Virus record (IMG/VR): IMGVR_UViG_3300037460_000291
Coordinates: 1 to 33,203 of that record
DNA: 33,203 nt
Source: a virus
Reading direction: 5' to 3' (one strand)
The position numbers and the translations under genes are program-made. Below the pieces are notes generated by a model that worked only from the letters and a program-made list of their open reading frames with translations, had not been told where the DNA came from and searched no databases. Positions within the stretch are counted from its first letter, which is position 1. Every line of letters begins with the position of its first letter. This document shows positions 13,993 through 20,773 of the stretch, one piece after another.

Positions 13993-14397
13993 CTATGCGG
14001 CTTCTGCGGCCTTATTAAACAGAGGTAGCTCTTTTTGCACCGCCTCCATGATATCCTCAAGATTAAGACCTTCGCCATAGTTATCAATAGCGTGATTCAA
14101 CTTCTCTTCTGTAACACCTGCAAGTTGCCCGAGCTGATTAGCTCTTATCACGGCGATCATGTTAGGTATGCTCTCTTTGCAAAAATCTTTGTAGAACATC
14201 CAAATCCGCGACGCATAAACGTTAAGCGTATCAAGTGAAAGTAAATTGGCAAGCCCTCCGAAAGCGGCATCTGGATCAATGGCAGCCCCTTCTCGCAGCA
14301 GTGTCATACAAACTGTCATTGCCCCTGGATTTCCTTCCGCTAAAGCCATAACTGCATCCTGTGTACTCATGTTCAACTTAATTCTTGTTTCACTCAT
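13993..14397 (-). CDS. Hypothetical phage protein (GNPGA motif)
   Basis: 134 residues, all-helical by pattern. The segments ALAEGNPGAMTVCMTLL and AAFGGLANLLSLDTLNVYAS, then RIWMFYKDFC, occur together in a phage protein family I recognise by form but cannot name; its function is unknown. AAGGAGAAAGACC lies before the ATG. This is the first gene before the structured non-coding stretch, and the strong RBS suggests it is well expressed. Confidence 0.6.
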   Translation of the reverse strand: MSETRIKLNMSTQDAVMALAEGNPGAMTVCMTLLREGAAIDPDAAFGGLANLLSLDTLNVYASRIWMFYKDFCKESIPNMIAVIRANQLGQLAGVTEEKLNHAIDNYGEGLNLEDIMEAVQKELPLFNKAAEAA

Positions 14398-14428
14398 GGT
14401 CTTTCTCCTTTGTCCGGCATCTCAGCCG

Positions 14429-14524
14429 TTAATATTTTACAATCTCCACCAGCGGATAGTTATGCCAGTAAAGTATTGTCGCTGCTAATAGTAACAACGC
14501 TCCTGCTATTATCTTCTCAGTCAT
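14429..14524 (-). CDS. 31-residue single-helix membrane protein
   Basis: A short ORF with a hydrophobic core (IIAGALLLLAATILYW) flanked by short polar ends, so one membrane helix. GGAG lies before the ATG at 14524, which overlaps the end of the upstream gene by 8 bp. Small one-helix proteins in phage early regions can act on host membrane complexes; nothing more specific can be said. Confidence 0.5.
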   Translation of the reverse strand: MTEKIIAGALLLLAATILYWHNYPLVEIVKY

Positions 14525-14762
14525 GGGTAGGCTCCTGTGGTAATAAGTTTTTTTGTGCTGTAAGTATAAAATGAATTTTCCACTCACGCTCATCCTTCAA
14601 TAGGCTTTCTGGCGGGCTTTCCCCTGTTGCTTTTTGATAACATTCAACATGGCTCTTCATCAACGTAGTCACCATTTCATATGACAGTTTAAAGGCTTCC
14701 GTTAGGACTTCTTTGTCTTGCAACATTGAGTCATATGCGTTTTGTAAGCTTTTATCTTTCAC
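14517..14762 (-). CDS. Hypothetical 81-residue helical protein
   Basis: Mostly helical by pattern (MKDKSLQNAYDSMLQDKEVL, then a second helix around residues 22-45) with a single Cys. It overlaps the 31-residue membrane protein gene downstream. No family is recognised. Confidence 0.5.
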   Translation of the reverse strand: MKDKSLQNAYDSMLQDKEVLTEAFKLSYEMVTTLMKSHVECYQKATGESPPESLLKDEREWKIHFILTAQKNLLPQEPTHD

Positions 14763-14790
14763 CCTTCTCCCCTCCTATGTTGTGCGGCTG

Positions 14791-15039
14791 TTAGTCTGCC
14801 AATATAGCCAGTCTCATGCCTTCAAGCTTCTCTTTGTTTCTAAGACCGTGATCGCTAAGAAATGTAGGCGCAATCTCTTCATACCCGCCCAGCTGGTCAG
14901 ATATCTCTGTATGAAGCGTCTCTAGTGCTTTAACTAAGCTATTATCTGTGACGAAAATACCTAGCTCCTTGCACTCTACGGATACATGATTTTCTTTATT
15001 GCTGTTCGGTCGTATTGTTATGACTATTTCATCTTTCAT
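14791..15039 (-). CDS. Hypothetical protein, faintly HicB-like
   Basis: 82 residues. The opening strands IVITIRPNSN and HVSVECKELGIFVTDNSLVK, followed by ALETLHTEI, recall the partial RNase H-like fold of HicB antitoxins (strand, 'CpELG..T', helix). No HicA toxin or DNA-binding tail is next to it, so a toxin-antitoxin role is not supported. The ATG at 15039 follows an AACGGAGGTAGAG-type site. Confidence 0.5.
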   Translation of the reverse strand: MKDEIVITIRPNSNKENHVSVECKELGIFVTDNSLVKALETLHTEISDQLGGYEEIAPTFLSDHGLRNKEKLEGMRLAILAD

Positions 15040-15068
15040 TCTCTCTACCTCCGTTTTATGTAAATCTT

Positions 15069-15404
15069 TTAGGTGTTAACGGCTGAATTGCCGGTCTCTG
15101 CGAGAGCTATAAAATACTCTATCCAACACTCTCTACTTTCTTCATTAAGCTCGTCCCACTTAGGGCACTCTCTATGGTTTCTTGGCTTTAAACAGCCCCG
15201 ATAATCCCTTGTTGACCGCCCGTCTTTAGGACAGCCCTCTGCCTCGCCACACGCTAACCGTAAAGCCTCTTTTAAGGTGTCGCGCTCTTGAGAGGACATG
15301 CCCATGCCTGCTGCATAGAATCCGCAAAGCTTATGAGAGCCGCGAGACATGCCCGCGACGTCTCTTGTTAGCCCGAAAACCAAACAGGCACTAAAGCTGA
15401 CCAT
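15069..15404 (-). CDS. Hypothetical Cys-containing protein
   Basis: 111 residues from the ATG at 15404, which overlaps the upstream gene by 37 bp and has only a weak AGGG site. Internal ATGs at 15350 and a little further in are possible starts and have no better signal. Cysteines fall in the second half (CGEAEGC, GCLKPRNHREC, ECW). The C-terminal half (NEESRECWIEYFIALAETG) looks helical. No function is recognised. Confidence 0.45.
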   Translation of the reverse strand: MVSFSACLVFGLTRDVAGMSRGSHKLCGFYAAGMGMSSQERDTLKEALRLACGEAEGCPKDGRSTRDYRGCLKPRNHRECPKWDELNEESRECWIEYFIALAETGNSAVNT

Positions 15405-15559
15405 ACCCTATCTGGTCGATGTCCTTTCTTTTGGGTGAGGCGTCGAGGCTTACGCTTGACGATCCATTTAAGTTCCCAAAAGCCGGTCTTTTTTCTCCGT
15501 CCACCTTCGCCCCTTTCTTTCTTTAACGCCTTCCTTCTCTTGTCGTATGATCTTGCCAT
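15368..15559 (-). CDS. Very basic 63-residue protein
   Basis: Start taken at the ATG at 15559, with GGAGAGAAG directly before it. More than a third of the residues are Lys or Arg (ARSYDKRRKALKKERGEGGR, then further basic stretches KRKPRRLTQKKG). A nucleic-acid-binding role is likely by composition alone. The end (VWSALVPVWFSG) is hydrophobic. No family is recognised. Confidence 0.5.
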   Translation of the reverse strand: MARSYDKRRKALKKERGEGGRRKKTGFWELKWIVKRKPRRLTQKKGHRPDRVWSALVPVWFSG

Positions 15560-15598
15560 TATCTTCTCTCCTTTTAATCCCATATAGGGGGTTATAGT

Positions 15599-15898
15599 TT
15601 AAATACACTTTTCACAGACGACACTCTCGTAGCTAGCGAGTGCGCTGTAGCATTTGTGGCAATATATAGAATTATCGCCGCCCAAAAGCCTTTCTCTGAT
15701 CTGCTCATTAAACTTCTCCGAGCCGTGCAGGATGCAGTAAAACCGCTGCACCGTTCTTAATCCGTCGGCAAAACGATCAAACTTAAAAGCTTCAATCGCC
15801 ACATCTATCAAGGCGATAGCGTTGCTTAACTCTAATAATGAGCAGCCACTTAATCCGTTGAGCATCTTTTGTATCTCGTTAATTTCATATCTAGTCAT
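15599..15898 (-). CDS. Protein with C-terminal zinc ribbon
   Basis: 99 residues. A helical N-terminal part with the look of a small helical bundle (residues 1-60) is followed by a classic four-cysteine ribbon at the very end (YCHKCYSALASYE, then CEKCI). The ATG at 15898 sits behind AGGGGTGATGAGAG. The target is unknown. Confidence 0.6.
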   Translation of the reverse strand: MTRYEINEIQKMLNGLSGCSLLELSNAIALIDVAIEAFKFDRFADGLRTVQRFYCILHGSEKFNEQIRERLLGGDNSIYCHKCYSALASYESVVCEKCI

Positions 15899-15959
15899 CT
15901 CTCATCACCCCTCTCTAATTTGGTTTGGTATTGTTAGCGGCTTTATTATGCCGCGCGAG

Positions 15960-16340
15960 TTACATCACTTCCGCTATCTTCTTCTCTTCTGCCTTGCCGA
16001 CATAGCCGTGTTTACGACCATCGTCTATTATGGCTTGGAAAGTTTCACGAGATGCACTCAAAACTATATCCCAGTCCATGTTTTCTTTCATCGTTTCCTG
16101 CCACGCTTTGCCAAAGGTAGAATTATCTGAACCGCAAAACTTTGGGTATAGCGGGCATTTACAGCGCTCTATCTTATGCCTCCAATCCCATCCCATACCG
16201 TAATATTCACAATAACCGCAGACTATCCTAGATACATTTTTTTCTTTTACCAATATGTATTTAATGTTTTCTACCCATCTATTAAATGACGTTTTCCAGT
16301 GGTTCTTTGGTATTATTTTAATTAATGTTCCTGTTGCCAT
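15960..16340 (-). CDS. First gene of the leftward early operon; Cys-rich, unknown
   Basis: 126 residues. Cysteines at about 42-69 (VCGYCEYY, RCKCPLYPKFCG) suggest a metal site, and the C-terminal half is helical (WQETMKENMDWDIVLSASRE). GAGAGGTGGAG precedes the ATG. It is transcribed from the promoter at 16385-16413 with a leader of about 40 bases, so it is probably the first phage protein made from the leftward promoter. No family is recognised. Confidence 0.55.
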   Translation of the reverse strand: MATGTLIKIIPKNHWKTSFNRWVENIKYILVKEKNVSRIVCGYCEYYGMGWDWRHKIERCKCPLYPKFCGSDNSTFGKAWQETMKENMDWDIVLSASRETFQAIIDDGRKHGYVGKAEEKKIAEVM

Positions 16341-16384
16341 CGTTCTCCACCTCTCTAAGTTAATTTATCATTCATCTTACACAA

Positions 16385-16413
16385 AAGATAACATAAGGAA
16401 ATATGTTTGTCAA
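16385..16413 (-). promoter_or_regulatory. Leftward early promoter
   Basis: On the minus strand TTGACA (16408-16413) and TATCTT (16385-16390) are exactly 17 bp apart, giving a transcript that enters 15960-16340 and the long leftward operon. It diverges from the rightward promoter at 16455-16483, as P_L and P_R do around a phage repressor region. Confidence 0.75.
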
Positions 16414-16434
16414 GTATTATTTTCGTATTATTTT
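16414..16434. repeat. Two 10-bp direct repeats, possible operator
   Basis: GTATTATTTT occurs at 16414-16423 and again at 16425-16434, so the copies start 11 bp apart, one helical turn. They touch the -35 box of the leftward promoter and lie between the two divergent promoters. This is a likely place for the adjacent XRE-type protein to bind, though phage operators are more often inverted repeats. Confidence 0.45.
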
Positions 16435-16454
16435 AGTAATGTGTGATTTATATG

Positions 16455-16483
16455 TTGACATTGTGTATTTAGTGCGGTATATT
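16455..16483 (+). promoter_or_regulatory. Rightward promoter for the repressor and replication operon
   Basis: TTGACA (16455-16460) and TATATT (16478-16483) are 17 bp apart. The start would be near 16490, with AAGGAGGT and an ATG at 16507 soon after. It drives the XRE-type gene and probably the replication gene beyond it. Confidence 0.8.
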
Positions 16484-16506
16484 AAATAAAAAATAAGGAG
16501 GTACGC

Positions 16507-16728
16507 ATGGCAGTTTATATTAAAAAGGAACCGTTTAAGGTAATACTGGCAAAATCGAACATGACGCAAATAGCATTGGCTGAGAAGTTGGGCATTAAAA
16601 ACCCCGCCCATCTAAATAATGTGATCCACGGAAGAGTGTCGGCTTCGCCAGATACCCGCAATGGCATTATGGATATATTTGAGATAAAAAACTGGAACAG
16701 CATCTTTGAAATAAGAGAGGCAGTTTAG
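16507..16728 (+). CDS. Cro/XRE-type HTH regulator
   Basis: 73 residues. FKVILAKSNMTQIALAEKLG (about 10-29) followed by IKNPAHLNNVIHGRVSASPD is a lambda-repressor-like five-helix HTH: the turn falls at LAEKLGI and the recognition helix at AHLNNVIHG. There is no protease or dimerisation domain, so it is Cro-sized rather than CI-sized. It is the first gene of the rightward operon and faces the leftward early promoter, so it probably tunes both. AAGGAGGT lies six bases before the ATG. Confidence 0.8.
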   Translation: MAVYIKKEPFKVILAKSNMTQIALAEKLGIKNPAHLNNVIHGRVSASPDTRNGIMDIFEIKNWNSIFEIREAV

Positions 16729-16842
16729 CATCTCAACCGATGCCGGTATAAATTTACGTGGGCGTTTGAGAGAAAGGCAGGGCACGCGCTAAGTATCGAG
16801 ACGTTAATTCGTCACGCCCGCGACCATTTAAAGGAGAGAGGT

Positions 16843-17013
16843 ATGGATATACAAAGAACCGCGCTTTTATGTAGCGGTATTGTGGGGACATGTTGCTTTT
16901 ATGTATTTATGGCGGCATTAATTAATCTCAGCGTTAAGGAAAATATAATAGCGGCGGTGATAGTAGTGCCTTTGCTTATCTTTTTCTTTCACTATCTAAT
17001 TAAGCATGCGTAA
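16843..17013 (+). CDS. 56-residue two-helix membrane protein
   Basis: Too short for a standard ORF cut-off. Two hydrophobic segments (ALLCSGIVGTCCFYVFMAAL and ENIIAAVIVVPLLIFFFHYL) are joined by a short polar loop (NLSVKEN). AAGGAGAGAG precedes the ATG. A holin-like topology is possible, but the gene sits between the repressor and replication genes, far from any lysis enzyme; superinfection exclusion is as plausible. Function is not recognised. Confidence 0.6.
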   Translation: MDIQRTALLCSGIVGTCCFYVFMAALINLSVKENIIAAVIVVPLLIFFFHYLIKHA

Positions 17014-17054
17014 TGACAACTTCACCCAAATAAAGAATAAAGGAGAGTAAAACT

Positions 17055-17243
17055 ATGAGATACCATTTTTTCTGTAAAAGATGTGGAGAAGGTAAAAGTT
17101 TTGACAGCAAGAAGGAGAGGGATGATTATAAGGATCAGCACAGACCTAAACACCCCATGATAAAAAAGATGAGAATGTACGCGTGTAGTTTAGTGCGCAT
17201 ACCACACAAGGGCGGGTTTATATTAAGAAGAAGTTCAATATAA
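17055..17243 (+). CDS. Small basic zinc-finger-like protein
   Basis: 62 residues. The opening RYHFFCKRCGEGKSF has one CxxC, and a later HRPKH segment (about residues 29-33) could supply two His ligands, as in a C2H2-type finger; the rest is strongly basic. AAAGGAGAG lies before the ATG. It precedes the replication initiator by 12 bp, so it is probably co-transcribed with it. Confidence 0.55.
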   Translation: MRYHFFCKRCGEGKSFDSKKERDDYKDQHRPKHPMIKKMRMYACSLVRIPHKGGFILRRSSI

Positions 17244-17255
17244 CGGAGAATTAAC

Positions 17256-18305
17256 ATGGCAATGGAATACGCGCGGCTCTACTTTGATTTCTTTACGAGC
17301 GAAAAGACACAGTTTCTCTTAGATGAGTGCGGCTCAGAGGGCGTAGTTTGCCTCCAAAGACTATGGGTAAGGGCAGGACAAAGAAATAATGACGGGGTGT
17401 TTAATAAGACAGGTAGAGCCCTTGAGAAGATCGCTGGTTGGAAGGGTGAATCTGGCAAGCTCGTCGGTAGTTTGACAGATCCCGACTTTATGTTCCTTGA
17501 GAAGATCAGCGACAACGAGTACAGGCTACATAATTGGCTGGAAAACAACGAACATCTTAGCGATAAAGCAAAGGAAATGCGCGTAGACAAGGCTCGTAGA
17601 GCGGCTAACGCACGTTGGGGCAATAAAGAACAGGACGATGCTACGGGCATGCCCCTAGAATGCTCCAAGGATGCTAAGCCTATGCCCGTAGCATGCTCAA
17701 GTATGCTTGGCGATGCTAACTTAACTAAACATAACGTAACTGAACTTAAAGTAAGTACTAAAGACTCTGTCGATGAGAATCCAAAGCCTGACAAAAAAAA
17801 AGAGCTCGCACAACAGATCATCGACCATTTTAACAAGATCACTGGACGTGACAACGGAACCAAGAGACCGATCACCTTAACCGGTAAGACGAAATCACAG
17901 ATCATGGCACGGATAAAAGAGGGGTATAGAATCGATGACTTTAAGAAGGTGACTGAGGTCTGTTACTACAACTGGAAGGATACGGAATTTAGTGACAGGA
18001 TACATCCGATAACTATCTTCAACAGCGAGATGGATAAGAGAATCGACTGGCAGAGGAGTGACGTGACGGAAGAAGAGACGTTGCCACAAGACCCGGAGTC
18101 GGTTTTCTTTAGAGCCCTGCCGTCAATTATTCAGCTCAGGAACAATAAGCAGATCCATAGAGACACCTTTATGAGAGACTTGAAAGAGGCAGACGAAGAG
18201 CAGCGTGCTAAGATGCTTAAACGTATAGGAATGGAAGATTATCAAACTGCCGAACAGCGAGCAAATATCAAGAAAGTATCTGAGTTAGTCGGTGAAGTTA
18301 AATAA
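17256..18305 (+). CDS. Phage replication initiator (O-like), winged helix + Phg_2220_C-type domain
   Basis: 349 residues. Residues 1-105 have the winged-helix pattern of phage replisome organisers (ARLYFDFFTSEKTQFLLDEC, then LQRLWVRAGQ and the NEYRLHNWLEN wing). A low-complexity linker follows (about 115-185). Residues 185-265 match the conserved phage C-terminal replication domain, with IIDHFNKITGR, ARIKEGYRIDDFKKV and YYNWKDTEF. By analogy with lambda O it should bind repeats in the origin and recruit a helicase or its loader; none is encoded in view. The linker-coding DNA carries an iteron array with an AT-rich stretch. Confidence 0.8.
   Translation: MAMEYARLYFDFFTSEKTQFLLDECGSEGVVCLQRLWVRAGQRNNDGVFNKTGRALEKIAGWKGESGKLVGSLTDPDFMFLEKISDNEYRLHNWLENNEHLSDKAKEMRVDKARRAANARWGNKEQDDATGMPLECSKDAKPMPVACSSMLGDANLTKHNVTELKVSTKDSVDENPKPDKKKELAQQIIDHFNKITGRDNGTKRPITLTGKTKSQIMARIKEGYRIDDFKKVTEVCYYNWKDTEFSDRIHPITIFNSEMDKRIDWQRSDVTEEETLPQDPESVFFRALPSIIQLRNNKQIHRDTFMRDLKEADEEQRAKMLKRIGMEDYQTAEQRANIKKVSELVGEVK
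17638..17763. other. Candidate replication origin inside the initiator gene
   Basis: Six copies of ATGCT begin at 17638, 17660, 17671, 17693, 17703 and 17713, so the spacings are 22, 11, 22, 10 and 10 bp, close to whole turns of the helix. A 13-bp perfect inverted repeat (ATGCTACGGGCAT at 17638-17650, its complement at 17682-17694) and the palindrome GGGCATGCCC (17645-17654) lie in it. Directly after come six pentamers of the form NNAAC (17716-17745) in a stretch of about 73% A+T. Iterons plus an AT-rich unwinding stretch inside the initiator gene is the plan of lambda ori. Confidence 0.65.
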
Positions 18306-18431
18306 AACCCTTGACTTTTCTAATCTTCCTTGTTACCTTTACTCAGATGATACTTTCCGGTTCATCGTCCTAGGGGGTAAAGGGCGCCCCATTGAACATG
18401 CTCTTTACTTCCTTATTAAAAAGGGGTAAGG

Positions 18432-18863
18432 ATGGAATCAGTTGCTAAAGAGACAGTAAGACTTTACCAGGAAGGGAATGACTCGCCAGAGCAGTATCGA
18501 GGTGAAGACGATCCCAGAAACCACATCGCCCGACCAAAACTAACACCACAACTTCAACTATTAGTAAACGTACTTGGCGAACGACAAAAGAATCATTGCA
18601 ACGATAATTGTGCTGTACCTGAAAAGCTTAGACCGCATATGGGCACAATCACTGACTCAATCGAAGACATAGGTGACGGAAATATGAAGAGGGGCATTGT
18701 AAGATCAAGAGACACGATCAAGCGCACAGTCTCCACCTTCGACACCATTGATAAGAGCAAAGGCACGTTCTCGACTACAGTCATTAGGTCGCTAGGGACT
18801 CTGTTTTTGTTTATTGTGGGATATGGTATAATCGAGCTTATTAAGTTGAAGCTGAAGGGGTAG
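18432..18863 (+). CDS. Hypothetical protein with C-terminal membrane helix
   Basis: 143 residues. A polar N-terminal part with a small Cys pair (HCNDNC) is followed by a hydrophobic segment at about 120-137 (RSLGTLFLFIVGYGIIELIK) and a short basic tail. This tail-anchored form places the bulk in the cytoplasm. The ATG lies behind AAAAAGGGGTAAGG. It follows a 126-base gap after the initiator gene in which I see no clear promoter. No family is recognised. Confidence 0.55.
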   Translation: MESVAKETVRLYQEGNDSPEQYRGEDDPRNHIARPKLTPQLQLLVNVLGERQKNHCNDNCAVPEKLRPHMGTITDSIEDIGDGNMKRGIVRSRDTIKRTVSTFDTIDKSKGTFSTTVIRSLGTLFLFIVGYGIIELIKLKLKG

Positions 18864-18866
18864 GGG

Positions 18867-19070
18867 ATGGAACATATAAGCGAAATAGCATCATGGGATC
18901 CTGCGCAAGGAAAAGACTTAAGCGCTCTAGCGGTCAGGCAAGGTGGAAAAATGATATGTTTCTCGGTGGATGTAGGCGAACCCAACATGCTTGGCTGGTT
19001 AATGGGCAAATACCAAGACTATAAACCAATATTTCGCTTTGGTATATTTGTAGAGTGGGTGAAGATATAA
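18867..19070 (+). CDS. Hypothetical 67-residue protein
   Basis: Begins MEHISEIASWDPAQGKDLSA and ends with an aromatic stretch (FRFGIFVEWVKI). GAAGGGGTAGGGG lies before the ATG, and the TAA overlaps the next ATG (TAATG). No motif is recognised. Confidence 0.5.
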   Translation: MEHISEIASWDPAQGKDLSALAVRQGGKMICFSVDVGEPNMLGWLMGKYQDYKPIFRFGIFVEWVKI

Positions 19071-19171
19071 TGGCTAGTAAATCAGGGATAAGCAACAGCG
19101 ACAAGTACATACAGCACGCTATTTTACTAGACATGATATGGAATCTGGCGACTAACGGGACGACGCACTAG
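19070..19171 (+). CDS. Hypothetical 33-residue protein
   Basis: A short ORF whose ATG overlaps the upstream TAA. The product begins MASKSGISNSDKYIQHAILL and has no motif. The tight coupling is the only support for its being a gene. Confidence 0.35.
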   Translation: MASKSGISNSDKYIQHAILLDMIWNLATNGTTH

Positions 19172-19185
19172 AGGGGAAGAGTTAG

Positions 19186-19389
19186 GTGGAATTACAACAA
19201 ACAGGTGGCTTCCAAGAGTTTGAGGCGGTGAAAATGCTAAATATAGACAGAAGAAAACAATGCTTTTATTGCCACGAGCCTATAGACGTTGGACGCGTGT
19301 ATGTTTACGAACCCAATGAAAATGAAATTAGGTATCTTTGTGAAAAACATAAATCGAGCGAGGATAAGTGGGCGGGGTTGTGTACATGA
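19186..19389 (+). CDS. Small zinc-finger-like protein
   Basis: 67 residues from a GTG at 19186; a start at the ATG at 19234, behind GAGGCGG, is as likely and would give 51 residues. The fold-defining part is KQCFYCHEPIDVGRVYVYEP followed by LCEKHK, a CxxC...CxxH treble-clef-like pattern. Its TGA overlaps the next ATG. Confidence 0.55.
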   Translation: MELQQTGGFQEFEAVKMLNIDRRKQCFYCHEPIDVGRVYVYEPNENEIRYLCEKHKSSEDKWAGLCT

Positions 19390-19736
19390 GATCAGCAGCT
19401 ACAGTACATCAGGAAGTGGAGAGGATGAGGAATGAGAAAACATTATTGTTGTCACCATCAAAAGAGTCGGCAAGGAGCTATTTCGATGCTTTTGGTAATG
19501 TAGCCGTGAACAATCCAGACCTGAGCCCGGACGCCATAAACACTATAGTTTCAGAAGGACGACGCGCTACACGCAAGCTTATGAGAGACCCGCTTTATAG
19601 AAAAGACATGGCTAAGGTGTGCAATATTGATATTAACGACTTAAAAGCACCGGGAACAGATGGCAATAAGCTATTAGAGTCAGTGCGAAAACTGTCTCGG
19701 GTGTTGATGGACGGCACGTATTTGGGGATGAAATAA
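19386..19736 (+). CDS. Hypothetical protein before the terminase small subunit
   Basis: 116 residues from the ATG at 19386, which overlaps the upstream TGA (ATGA); an earlier GTG frame start at 19368 has less support. Mostly helical, with NPDLSPDAINTIVSEGRRAT in the centre. There is no cysteine cluster except one Cys near residue 76. No family is recognised. Confidence 0.5.
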   Translation: MRSAATVHQEVERMRNEKTLLLSPSKESARSYFDAFGNVAVNNPDLSPDAINTIVSEGRRATRKLMRDPLYRKDMAKVCNIDINDLKAPGTDGNKLLESVRKLSRVLMDGTYLGMK

Positions 19737-19976
19737 ATGAGACCATACATGAAACCAAAGATATTGAGAACCTTTGAGATAAGGATTTACGATAGCTTGC
19801 AGTTAAGCATAGGTAAAGAAAAAATAACGCTATTTGGTAAAGAGATTGGAGAATTTCAGAGACTAGGGACGTTATGTGGGGTTCTTTTGTTATGGGGAAA
19901 AGTTAAATTACATATGATCCTCAACGAATTTACTTCTATTCCGTATTTTGTTGTGTCTTATAGTGAGGTTGTGTGA
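19737..19976 (+). CDS. Hypothetical 79-residue protein
   Basis: Starts at an ATG directly after the preceding TAA. The first half has beta-like alternation (TFEIRIYDSLQLSIGKEKIT), and the middle is hydrophobic (LGTLCGVLLLWGKVKLHMIL), so a membrane segment is possible. The end overlaps the terminase small subunit start. No function is recognised. Confidence 0.45.
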   Translation: MRPYMKPKILRTFEIRIYDSLQLSIGKEKITLFGKEIGEFQRLGTLCGVLLLWGKVKLHMILNEFTSIPYFVVSYSEVV

Positions 19977-20422
19977 TGGCTAAGAACAAAGGCGGAAGGC
20001 CAACGAAATACGACCCTAAGTACTGTGATGAGATTATCGAGTTCTTTGATGTTGAACACACGAAGATAATGCCAGTAACGATTACCTATAAAAATGGGGA
20101 TACAAGAGAAGAAGAAAAAGAGGTTGTGAACGCTCTGCCTACATTCCAGCAGTTTGCTTTTTGTATTGGCGTGCATACAGATACATTGCAAGAGTGGAAG
20201 AAAGTACACCCAGAGTTTTCCGTAGCCTATAAGATGTCGCAGGAATTACAAGAGGCTATGTGGCTCTCAAACTCTATGAAAGGACTGTATCCAGGGTCAT
20301 TTACGATCTTTGCAGGTAAAAATATGTTTGGTTGGAGAGATAAAAAAGAGGTGGACGTCAGCGTCGGCGCGCAGAAGAGCCTGATAGACGCGATAATAGA
20401 AGCGAAGAAGGGCAGGGGATGA
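19976..20422 (+). CDS. terS: Terminase small subunit
   Basis: 148 residues from the ATG at 19976 (a GTG just before it at 19973 is in frame). The start KNKGGRPTKYDPKYCDEI and the HTH-like LPTFQQFAFCIGVHTDTLQE, then WKKVHPEFSVAY, are typical of terminase small subunits. These recognise the packaging site on phage DNA and hand it to the large subunit. The end (SLIDAIIEAKKGRG) is the usual short helix. It is separated from the large subunit gene by one tiny ORF and a 190-base non-coding stretch, rather than overlapping it as in many phages. Confidence 0.8.
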   Translation: MAKNKGGRPTKYDPKYCDEIIEFFDVEHTKIMPVTITYKNGDTREEEKEVVNALPTFQQFAFCIGVHTDTLQEWKKVHPEFSVAYKMSQELQEAMWLSNSMKGLYPGSFTIFAGKNMFGWRDKKEVDVSVGAQKSLIDAIIEAKKGRG

Positions 20423-20592
20423 CTCAGAAAGCGATAACAGAGCGAAATAATATGATAAACGCTCACATTATGCAGTGTGCTGAGAATATACTACCCGCCT
20501 TACCAGAAGGATATCACGGTCAAGTAGTAGTAAATATTGAGGACGGAAAAGTAACAACATTTAAGAAAGTAGAGACAGTGAAGAAGAAGTAG
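20419..20592 (+). CDS. 57-residue protein between terminase subunits
   Basis: The ATG overlaps the terminase small subunit TGA (ATGA), with AGGGG just before it. The product begins MTQKAITERNNMINAHIMQC and ends with a strand-rich basic tail (VVVNIEDGKVTTFKK). No motif is recognised; the coupling supports translation. Confidence 0.55.
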   Translation: MTQKAITERNNMINAHIMQCAENILPALPEGYHGQVVVNIEDGKVTTFKKVETVKKK

Positions 20593-20773
20593 AAATGTGG
20601 GAGGTTCCGGTTCTGCTCCGGCCCCTTGAAGATGCGGACGGTGTTTCATCGTCAATGCGGAGAGGGTAGCTTAAATAGAGCGCCCACGGCTAAAACATAA
20701 CGAGTATCGGAACAACCGAGCTCCTTAGATTCAAGAATGTCACCACCACCCTTGAGTCTTTGGGGCTTTTTTT
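20593..20773 (+). other. Structured non-coding leader ending in a terminator
   Basis: A 181-base stretch without an ORF between the 57-residue gene and the terminase large subunit. Besides the terminator it holds CCGG/CCGG (about 20614-20628) and GACGGTG/CATCGTC (about 20638-20654, three-base loop) stems. I find no convincing promoter inside it, so it is probably the 3' end of the upstream transcript or the leader of the late transcript. Confidence 0.5.
20719..20773 (+). terminator. Strong intrinsic terminator before the terminase large subunit
   Basis: AGCTCC (20719-20724) pairs with GGGGCT (20762-20767), and AGATTCAAG (20727-20735) pairs with CTTGAGTCT (20751-20759). The two stems are stacked across a TT/TT internal loop, with a 15-base apical loop. 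The stem runs straight into seven Ts (20767-20773). This is the clearest intrinsic terminator in the window. It would stop rightward transcription 12 bases before the terminase large subunit ATG unless antitermination acts. Confidence 0.8.

Noticed and set aside
14791-15039. HicB-like antitoxin
   Set aside because: The pattern is faint, there is no HicA-type toxin next to it and no DNA-binding tail; kept only as a hypothetical protein.
16741-16752. Second minigene (ATG CCG GTA TAA) downstream of the repressor
   Set aside because: It has no Shine-Dalgarno, unlike the one at 13827-13835, so it is probably chance.
17279-17905. 208-residue ORF on the minus strand opposite the replication gene
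   Set aside because: It is a shadow of the initiator gene, with Ser/Leu-rich composition, no RBS and no neighbours on that strand.
18309-18340. Promoter TTGACT-17-TACCTT after the initiator gene
   Set aside because: The -10 matches the consensus in only three positions and no transcript start is implied by the spacing to the next gene.
20660-20720. A tRNA-like stretch (TAGCTTAAATAGAGC resembles a D-arm)
   Set aside because: No anticodon stem of five pairs and no T-arm (GGTTCGA-type) could be found at the right distances, and the 3' part is taken up by the terminator stem.
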